From: Oscillospiraceae bacterium | GTDB lineage: Bacteria; Bacillota; Clostridia; Oscillospirales; Oscillospiraceae | Direction of reading: 5' to 3' | Length of the DNA: 38,659 bases | Assembly (NCBI GenBank): GCA_017541825.1 | Contig: JAFXYJ010000154.1 | Location: 1-38,659, forward strand | Shown here: positions 30,735 through 36,694 of the stretch, piece by piece | How the letters are laid out: each line of letters begins with the position of its first letter | Position numbering within the stretch: the stretch's first letter is position 1 | Notes under the pieces: generated by a model | Told to the model about the DNA's origin: nothing | Seen by the model: the letters and a program-made list of their open reading frames with translations, nothing else | The model's database searches: none | Made by a program: the position numbers and the translations under genes

Positions 30735-31958
30735 TCATCCCAGAGCCAGAACGGTGAGGGCCGTGTAGGCGGCGATCAGCCCGGCGAGGATCAGGAGCTG
30801 TGTGCCGCGGTGCTCTGTGAGCAGCCCGATGAATTCGCGCACGGCCGCGTTGGGCCAGAAATACCACTTGGTCCCGGCGCCCATGCCGACGGCGTCCAGT
30901 CCCGCCTGCCGCGCCTTGATCCCGGCGCGGAACACGTGGTAATTGGTGGTGAAGAAGGCGGTCTTTGCCTCCGGCTGCCGTGCCCGGATGAGCGCGGCGG
31001 AATAACGCATGTTTTCGGCGGTGTCGCCGGAACGGTCCTCCCGGAGGATCCGCTCGGCCGGAACGCCCCGGGAGAGCAGATAATCGGCCATGGCGTCGGC
31101 TTCCGACCGGATCTCGTCCGGTCCCTGTCCGCCGGAGACCACGAAACCGGGGAGCTTCCCCGTGGTCTCCTCCTGCCGCCGGGCAAATGCCAGCGCCAGG
31201 TCCAGCCGCCCCTTGAGCAGGGGGGTGGGAGTGCCGTCCCGCCGGATGCCGCAGCCCAGAACGATGAGCCAGTCGCGGTCCGGGTCCGGCACGAGCCGCA
31301 GAACGACCAGATCGACAATGCAGGTGCCGATCATCATGCACTCGAAATAGAGATACATGGCGGCAAAAAGATTGACAATGATCACCGGCACGATCATCAG
31401 CCGCTCCGATACCGAGGTCCAGAGATCCAGCAGGCCGATGGCGATCTCTCCGAACACCAGCAGAAACGCCAGGAGGATGCCCAGTATGTTGACGAACCGG
31501 CGGCCCTCCCGCCGGATCAGGCGAAGATTGGCGATGAACAGCGCCGCGGAAAACCCGAACAGAAGGGGAGAGGTGACGAACATGTAGTTCTTGGCCGAGT
31601 GGAGCAGGGTAAAGAGCACCTGCCGGGCGTCATACCGCCCGGGATCGGCCAGACAGCGGGCAAAGGCAAAGCCGTGGGTCACCGCCAGAGAGAAGACGAA
31701 CAGCGCGAAGCCCGCGTAAAAGATCGTGCTGTACGAATAGGGGTCGGTCCGCCGCTGACGGCGGAAGGCAAACAGCAGACACAGGACCGACAGGACGAAA
31801 TACACCGTCAGCGCGCCGTTGGCCCACAGCAGCCGGTCTGCGGACCCGTTCCGGGCAGGCAAAACCAGGGCGGCAAACAGCGCTGCCGTCGATCCTGCCA
31901 ACAGTAAGAGCCGGGGATCCCGTTTTCCGTTCCGGTCGCCCGCTCCGGCGGGCCGCAT
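30735..31958 (-). CDS. Polytopic membrane protein with DUF218 (YdcF-like) domain
   Basis: A 407-residue protein. Six or seven transmembrane helices occupy about residues 15-225. The DUF218 domain follows (about 228-380) with DWLIVLGCGIRRDG, GFVVSGGQGPDEIRSEADAM, REDRSGDTAENMRYS and TTNYHVFRAG. A last helix is at the C-terminus (LLILAGLIAAYTALTVLAL). YdcF-like proteins of this long type are common in Firmicutes and linked to envelope or lipid-carrier chemistry, without proven activity. The start overlaps the stop of the Nif11-like precursor (GTGATG; GTG 31961 or ATG 31958), so it is translationally coupled to it. In this context it may modify the wall or help secretion. Confidence 0.85.
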   Translation of the reverse strand: MRPAGAGDRNGKRDPRLLLLAGSTAALFAALVLPARNGSADRLLWANGALTVYFVLSVLCLLFAFRRQRRTDPYSYSTIFYAGFALFVFSLAVTHGFAFARCLADPGRYDARQVLFTLLHSAKNYMFVTSPLLFGFSAALFIANLRLIRREGRRFVNILGILLAFLLVFGEIAIGLLDLWTSVSERLMIVPVIIVNLFAAMYLYFECMMIGTCIVDLVVLRLVPDPDRDWLIVLGCGIRRDGTPTPLLKGRLDLALAFARRQEETTGKLPGFVVSGGQGPDEIRSEADAMADYLLSRGVPAERILREDRSGDTAENMRYSAALIRARQPEAKTAFFTTNYHVFRAGIKARQAGLDAVGMGAGTKWYFWPNAAVREFIGLLTEHRGTQLLILAGLIAAYTALTVLALG

Positions 31959-32290
31959 CACCGATCCGTCGGCGAAGCGGTTGGCGCGGCGCCGGGGGTG
32001 TTTTCGTCTTCGTCCCTGCCCATCAGCCTGCGCATGAACGAAACGAACCAGGAATACGGATTGAGCTCGCCCTCGGATCTGTCAGGGATGTCCCAGCCGC
32101 CGGCGACGGCGGAGATCTCGTCGTCAGAAAGGGCTGTCACGGCGGGCTTTTCCAGCGTGTAGCCCATCTCCCCGGCGATCCCGGCCAGGACGCCGGGCGC
32201 CTCGGCTGCGGAGCAGGCGCCGATCCTGTCCCGCAGGGCAGGGTCCGCCGCGGCCATTTCCGCAAGCTCCTTCAGGCTGATCGTTTTCAT
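31958..32290 (-). CDS. Nif11-like double-glycine-leader precursor peptide
   Basis: A 110-residue protein. Residues 1-65 have the Nif11-like leader form (TIGR03798 type): SLKELAEMAAADPALRDRI, a second helix to GEMGYTLEK, then ALSDDEISAVAGG with cleavage expected after G65. The 45-residue remainder starts WDIPDRSEGELNPYSWFVSF, followed by a basic RRLMGR and a Pro/Thr/Ala tail. It holds no Cys and only a few Ser/Thr, so a lanthipeptide core is unlikely. It overlaps the downstream DUF218 gene and lies 24 bases after the sigma factor gene. It may be a true exported peptide or a leader-like partner of the transporter. Confidence 0.78.
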   Translation of the reverse strand: MKTISLKELAEMAAADPALRDRIGACSAAEAPGVLAGIAGEMGYTLEKPAVTALSDDEISAVAGGWDIPDRSEGELNPYSWFVSFMRRLMGRDEDENTPGAAPTASPTDR

Positions 32291-32314
32291 GGGATCGTAA
32301 TCCTCCGTCGGTTT

Positions 32315-32797
32315 TTACTCTTGCTCCAGCGCGGAACGAAGCCGTTCCAGCGCCGATCGGTGCGCTCTCTTGACCACGCTGTACGGCAGGGACATCCTCT
32401 CGGATACCTCCTGCAGGGTACAGCCGGAATAGTAGTGCAGAACGATGATGTCCCTCTGCCGTTCGGGCAGGCCGGACAGCGCGCCGGCCAGGCGGGAAAG
32501 GGAGTCGGCCCGCAGGAGATCCTCCTCCGGACCGCCCTCCTCGGGGAGATCCTCCTCCAGAGGGGCGTGGATCCGGCGCGTACGGTAATAATCCACCACC
32601 GTATTGCGTGTGACGGTGTAAATGTATGAGGATACGCCCGCGCCGGAACGGAGGTCGAGGTGTTCCAGCGCCTTGCGAAACACCTCGCTGCACAGGTCCT
32701 GCGCATCCTCCGGATCGGCCACGCGGCTGCTTATGTATTGGCTGACTTTTGGCCGGTATTCGCGGTAGATCGCGTCAAATCGTTCCGCGTCCGTCAT
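32315..32797 (-). CDS. ECF-type RNA polymerase sigma-70 factor
   Basis: A 160-residue sigma factor. Region 2 is at about 5-75 (FDAIYREYRPKVSQYISSRV, DAQDLCSEVFRKALEHL, SYIYTVTRNTVVDYYRTRR). An acidic linker follows, then region 4 at about 98-155 (LSGLPERQRDIIVLHYYSG, LQEVSERMSLPYSVVKRAHR), a standard sigma-70 helix-turn-helix. No anti-sigma gene is seen in the window. CAGGAG precedes ATG 32797, which overlaps the upstream 69-aa precursor by 23 bases. It probably directs transcription of this export locus, perhaps from promoters upstream of the window; this is inferred from its position between precursor genes. Confidence 0.9.
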   Translation of the reverse strand: MTDAERFDAIYREYRPKVSQYISSRVADPEDAQDLCSEVFRKALEHLDLRSGAGVSSYIYTVTRNTVVDYYRTRRIHAPLEEDLPEEGGPEEDLLRADSLSRLAGALSGLPERQRDIIVLHYYSGCTLQEVSERMSLPYSVVKRAHRSALERLRSALEQE

Positions 32798-32984
32798 AGC
32801 CTGGCTCCTGTGTCCTGTCTGTAAGCGTGAGGCCGCCCGCGGCCAGAGCCAGTTCATCGTCCTCCAGGGACAGCGGCCGGCTGCCGGGGTAGCGGCGCAG
32901 CGTATCGTCGATCACGGCCTGCAGGTCCGGATCGCTCTCGAAACGCTGATAATCGAATAGCTTTTTCAATGCTGCTTCCAGCAT
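32775..32984 (-). CDS. Short double-glycine-leader precursor, 69 aa
   Basis: The leader is residues 1-51 with helix AALKKLFDYQRFESDPDLQA and the terminal LSLEDDELALAAGG (G50-G51). The predicted cargo is only 18 residues, LTLTDRTQEPGYDGRGTI, with no Cys. GGAGGAGG precedes ATG 32984 by seven bases; the ATG at 32990 is too close to it. It overlaps the HExxH gene end by 19 bases and the sigma factor start by 23, so all three are co-translated. The small core could be a signalling peptide; alternatively the protein serves only as a leader mimic that docks on the peptidase. Confidence 0.72.
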   Translation of the reverse strand: MLEAALKKLFDYQRFESDPDLQAVIDDTLRRYPGSRPLSLEDDELALAAGGLTLTDRTQEPGYDGRGTI

Positions 32985-33868
32985 TCCCATTCCTCCTCCA
33001 GGCGGATGGCCAGCTCGTAGGGGCCGATCCCGACCCGGGGCGCGGAGATCTCTTCAAAGCGCCGCAGCATCCGGGAGACCTGCGCCGCCAGCTCGTCGAG
33101 CCGTTCCCGCCGCTTGTCCGGCCCCTGCACGTAATTCTCCAGCCGTCCGCCGGTGTACCCGGACGCCGAGGCGCCGAGGAACAGCTCCGCCGTCGCCGGG
33201 TCAAAACGTCCGAAGGCGGCGTACAGTCCCGCCGTGTCGGCCACCAGCTCGTCGAAAACGGGGTCTATCCTCTCGGGAAAGAGCCGGCGGCAGAGAAAGT
33301 GGACGCATTCGTGGGTCCTTCGGATGACCTGCGAGGCCGCGAGCCAGTCCGGCTCCGAAAGCCCCAGCTTCTCCGCCGGGACGGCGCTGTAGGGGCCGAC
33401 CGACAGCACGATCATCACGTCCTTGAAGTTGTTCCGGTCCGCGGTGAAGCGCCGGAATTCCGCGTCCCAGTCCGCGTCGGGACCGGCAGTGCGCAGGAAT
33501 TCCTCCTTGTGGGCGCGGATCCTCGTCCAGTTGTTGACGCCGTCGAGGGTGGCTGCGCCCTGGGTGCGCGGGATGGGCGTGGGCAGGCACCGGCAGGCCA
33601 TGATCTGCAAAAACAGCTCAAAATCGGACCGCCGGCACAGCGTGATCACCGCTACGCTGCCCGCGGGAGTGCTCTCGCTGCGGCAGGAATCCCCGTCGCT
33701 GCCGGCAAAGTGGGACACCGAGCGCCCGGGCGGCTCCGCCCCCGAGAGGACGATGTCCTTATAGAGCGCTGCGCCTTCCTCGCCGGGCGTCAGACAGAGC
33801 TGGGGATAGATTTCCGCCAGAGCGGGGATCACCTCGCGGCCCCGCAGATCGAGCGCCGTGATCTCCAT
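32966..33868 (-). CDS. HExxH metallopeptidase-like protein of the export locus, 300 aa
   Basis: I do not recognise a named family. RRTHECVHFLCRRLF contains HECVH (186-190), the zinc-binding HExxH motif. FDELVADTAGL follows 16-20 residues later, with E207 and D211 as possible third ligands, the layout of gluzincin-type peptidases. The N-terminal half (1-130) has an acidic region with GSDGDSCRSES and VAVITLCRRSDFELFLQIM. There is no signal peptide, so it is cytoplasmic. It lies between the CW_7 precursor and the 69-aa precursor, overlapping the latter. A role in leader processing, precursor turnover or maturation is plausible but unproven. The motif could also be incidental. Confidence 0.68.
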   Translation of the reverse strand: MEITALDLRGREVIPALAEIYPQLCLTPGEEGAALYKDIVLSGAEPPGRSVSHFAGSDGDSCRSESTPAGSVAVITLCRRSDFELFLQIMACRCLPTPIPRTQGAATLDGVNNWTRIRAHKEEFLRTAGPDADWDAEFRRFTADRNNFKDVMIVLSVGPYSAVPAEKLGLSEPDWLAASQVIRRTHECVHFLCRRLFPERIDPVFDELVADTAGLYAAFGRFDPATAELFLGASASGYTGGRLENYVQGPDKRRERLDELAAQVSRMLRRFEEISAPRVGIGPYELAIRLEEEWECWKQH

Positions 33869-33900
33869 GACACCGCCGCCTTTCCGCCATGTAGTATCCG

Positions 33901-33966
33901 GGGCTGCCCCTGCGCGCGGCGCAGGAGCAGCCCTGCTCATCCGATCCCCGGGGGGATCGGATGAGC
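33901..33966 (-). other. Two stable hairpins after the CW_7 precursor gene
   Basis: GCTCATCCGATCCCC (33935-33949) pairs exactly with 33952-33966, starting two bases after the stop. A second stem pairs 33901-33915 with 33919-33933 with one mismatch. Neither has a T-run. This fits an mRNA stabiliser that raises precursor yield over the distal genes. Confidence 0.75.
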
Positions 33967-33968
33967 GA

Positions 33969-34301
33969 TCACTGCCACATGATGTGGTTGACCAGCGTCT
34001 GGACGGCGTTGGGATCGTAGCCGGCTTTCTTCAGGTTGGCGACACGGGCGGAGCCGTTGCCGTACTTGCCGTTCATGACGTCGATGGCGACCTTGTCATA
34101 ACCGGCGCACAGGGAGTTCACCAGACCCTGCACGACATCGGGATCGTAGCCCGCGCAGGCCAGGGCCAGACGGCGCTCGGCGCCGTTGCCGTACTCACCG
34201 CGGATGCAGGCGAAAGCGGCCTTCAGCTCAGGGGTGTAACCGCCGGCGACGCTTGCCAGGGCCTCATCGGATACGGACTCGATTTTGTTCTCTTCGCTCA
34301 T
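33969..34301 (-). CDS. Double-glycine-leader precursor carrying two CW_7 (Cpl-7-type) repeats
   Basis: A 110-residue protein. The 21-residue leader ends in VSDEALASVAGG (G20-G21). The remaining 89 residues begin YTPELK and consist of two repeats, about 28-64 and 69-107: each has a helix, then G-[EK]-YGNG, a basic helix and AGYDPxxVQxLVN. This is the CW_7/Cpl-7 pattern (family form GxWGNGxeRkxrLtaAGYdydaVQxxVN) used by phage lysins and lysozymes to bind the muropeptide. No catalytic domain and no Sec signal are present. AAAGGAG precedes ATG 34301. It is the gene nearest the transporter pair (159 bases), which marks it as the main cargo. Confidence 0.88.
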   Translation of the reverse strand: MSEENKIESVSDEALASVAGGYTPELKAAFACIRGEYGNGAERRLALACAGYDPDVVQGLVNSLCAGYDKVAIDVMNGKYGNGSARVANLKKAGYDPNAVQTLVNHIMWQ

Positions 34302-34318
34302 TGTTTTGACTCCTTTTG

Positions 34319-34326
34319 AAATGTAT
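34319..34326 (-). promoter_or_regulatory. ATACATTT motif 17 bases before the CW_7 precursor start
   Basis: Same octamer and same distance to the ATG as before the LysM precursor (30660-30667). Confidence 0.4.
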
Positions 34327-34460
34327 TTGTCTTCCCGCGCCGCCCGAAGGGACGGACGGGAGAAACATGCTGTTTTTCGGGACGCGGGCCTTCGCTCACG
34401 TCTTTTCATCTCTTTATACGATGGATCTCGACAACGGGACGCCGCGCGGGGCACATTTTT

Positions 34461-36680
34461 TTATTCGCCGGCGCTCTCCCCGTCGGCCGTTTCGGTGGGC
34501 AGATCCAGCCGCTGGCGGGCAACGAGCTGGGCAAAGAACCCGTTTTTGGCGATCAGCTCCTCATAGTTGCCGTCTTCCAGGATGCGGCCCTTGTCGAGCA
34601 CGAGGATGCGGTCGCAGTTCTTGATGGTGCTCAGCCGGTGGGCGATGACGATGCGGGTGCATTTGAGCTTGTCCAGCGCGTCGGAGACCTGCTTCTGGGT
34701 CTTGTTGTCCAGCGCGGAGGTGGCCTCGTCGAACATGAGGACCCGCGGCTTGGGCGCCACGGCCCGGGCGATCATCAGCCGCTGCTTCTGCCCGCCGGAA
34801 ATGCCGCCCTGGCCCTCGGAGATGATGGTCTGCATGCCCATGGGCATGGCGCGGATATCGTCGGCGATGCCGGCGATCTCGGCGGCCTCCCAGGCCTCGT
34901 CCAGCGTGAGCTGCGGCGCGGAGATCACGATATTGGAATAGATGTCCCCCTGGAACAGGCTGCCGTTCTGGGTCACGACGCCGATGCGGCGGCGCAGCGA
35001 GCGCAGGTCCAGCTTGGAGATGTCCTTGCCGTCGAAGTAGACCGCGCCCTTTTCCGGCGTCTCAAAGCCGAGCATCAGCCGCATGAGCGTGCTCTTGCCG
35101 CAGCCGGTGGTGCCCACGATGGCGATATACTCCCCGGCCCGGATCTTCAGGCTCATCCCGTCCACGACGTAAGGCATGGTGTCCGTGTAGCGGAAGTAGA
35201 CGTTGCTCAGCTCGATGCTTCCGGAGAGCCGGGTCACCATGGCTTTCTGCTCCGAGGACTCCGGCTCGGTCTTGAGGATGGGCTCGGCCATCTCCATGAT
35301 GGGCCGGATCTGCGCCACCGAGAGCGCCACGCCGGTGAGGGAAGTGAAGGCGCCCATCACCGTACCGTAGGCGGCGCTGAAGGCGATGTATTCCGGCGGC
35401 GTGACGCCGGTCTTGACGGCCAGATAGTAGAAGAGGATCGTGCCGGCCAGCGAGACCGCGGTGGCGATCACGCCGCTGACCTTCAAAAAGAGGGGCGGGT
35501 TGTAGTTGAGCTCCGCCACCTCGGAAAAGGCGTCGGCCCAGCGGGCGAAGGCCCGTTTTTCCGCGCCGGCAAGCTTGATCTTCTGCACGCCGGAGATGAG
35601 GGCAAAGCTCATGCCGTTGTTCTTCGCGCCCAGCTCCATGACCCGGCGGGTGATCTTCATCTGCATCAGCGCGGCGGACATGGCGATGACCACCGTGGCG
35701 ATGATCACGGTCAGCGCCGGGAGCACCAGCGCGGGGGCGAAGCGGAAGATCCGCGTGATGTACAGCAGCGACATCAGCGAGGTGATGCCCATGGAGAACA
35801 CATTGCCCATCAGCAGACTGCACAGCTGGCTCACGGAGTCCAGACGGCTGGACAGCTCGCCGGAGGAGTATTCCCGGAAGAAACGGGGCGGCAGGCTCAT
35901 GACGCGGGCCATGATGGCCGCCTCCACGGATAAAGACGTTTTTATCTCGATCCGGTTCATTCCCAGGGAACGCACCGCCTCGATCAGCAGGGAGGACACG
36001 GTGACGGAGACCATGAACACCGCCGTGCCGAGGAGCAGGGAAATGCTGCCGCTCTCGAGCACGTGTCCGGTCAGGAACAGCGTGATGTTGGGCACGAGCA
36101 TGCCCACGAGAGTCGCCGCGAGCGTCAGCCCCAGGAGCAGCGCGATGTCCGAGACGTCAAGACAGTTTTTGAGGTATACGATCAGGTCCGGGATCCCCAG
36201 CTTTTTCTGCGGCAGCGGACGGTAAAAGCAGATGGCGTCCGGCTCGAAGAGCTCAGCCGCCGCGCTGTCGAGATTCCGCTTTTTCCCCGTCACCGGGTCC
36301 AGGAACCAGTACCCGGTGAAGGGCCGCGGCAGCAGGGCCACGGGCAGCCCGTCCGAGCGCAGATACCCCAGCATGGGGCCGAAGGCGTCCCTGTACCAGC
36401 CCTTTTCCAGGCGTACGTTCCGCCGCATGATGCCGTGGGGACGCAGACAGAACTCGAGCTGCTCGTCCGGGTCCTCCACATTGTCGGGGACCTCCGCCGG
36501 CTTGAAATGATAATACTTGAGGATCTCGTCGACCGCGGCCTTGGTGACGACGCGGTCGTTGTTGAGGGCATGCGCGCCGCGCTTTCCGAGCACCGTGGCG
36601 GCCATGCGGAAGATGGAATCCTCGAAAAGCTCCTGATCGCTCAGCTTGCGCTGGCGGATCTGCTCGTCAAACCAACCCAT
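34461..36680 (-). CDS. NHLM-type bacteriocin ABC transporter, ATP-binding/permease subunit 2 (TIGR03797-like)
   Basis: A 739-residue half-transporter. The N-terminal ~150 residues are a soluble domain (GWFDEQIRQRKLSDQELFEDS onward) without a C39 catalytic Cys, as in NHLM_micro_ABC2 proteins. Transmembrane helices span about 165-450. The nucleotide-binding domain has Walker A GTTGCGKST (about 520), signature ISGGQKQRL, Walker B VLMFDEATSALD and H-loop IAHRLST, so the ATPase is complete. It starts 14 bases after the stop of the C39-containing transporter with GAGGGGGT upstream, and the two likely form a heterodimer. Known members export leader-bearing microcin-type peptides. Confidence 0.92.
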   Translation of the reverse strand: MGWFDEQIRQRKLSDQELFEDSIFRMAATVLGKRGAHALNNDRVVTKAAVDEILKYYHFKPAEVPDNVEDPDEQLEFCLRPHGIMRRNVRLEKGWYRDAFGPMLGYLRSDGLPVALLPRPFTGYWFLDPVTGKKRNLDSAAAELFEPDAICFYRPLPQKKLGIPDLIVYLKNCLDVSDIALLLGLTLAATLVGMLVPNITLFLTGHVLESGSISLLLGTAVFMVSVTVSSLLIEAVRSLGMNRIEIKTSLSVEAAIMARVMSLPPRFFREYSSGELSSRLDSVSQLCSLLMGNVFSMGITSLMSLLYITRIFRFAPALVLPALTVIIATVVIAMSAALMQMKITRRVMELGAKNNGMSFALISGVQKIKLAGAEKRAFARWADAFSEVAELNYNPPLFLKVSGVIATAVSLAGTILFYYLAVKTGVTPPEYIAFSAAYGTVMGAFTSLTGVALSVAQIRPIMEMAEPILKTEPESSEQKAMVTRLSGSIELSNVYFRYTDTMPYVVDGMSLKIRAGEYIAIVGTTGCGKSTLMRLMLGFETPEKGAVYFDGKDISKLDLRSLRRRIGVVTQNGSLFQGDIYSNIVISAPQLTLDEAWEAAEIAGIADDIRAMPMGMQTIISEGQGGISGGQKQRLMIARAVAPKPRVLMFDEATSALDNKTQKQVSDALDKLKCTRIVIAHRLSTIKNCDRILVLDKGRILEDGNYEELIAKNGFFAQLVARQRLDLPTETADGESAGE

Positions 36681-36694
36681 TCGTCCGCACCCCC

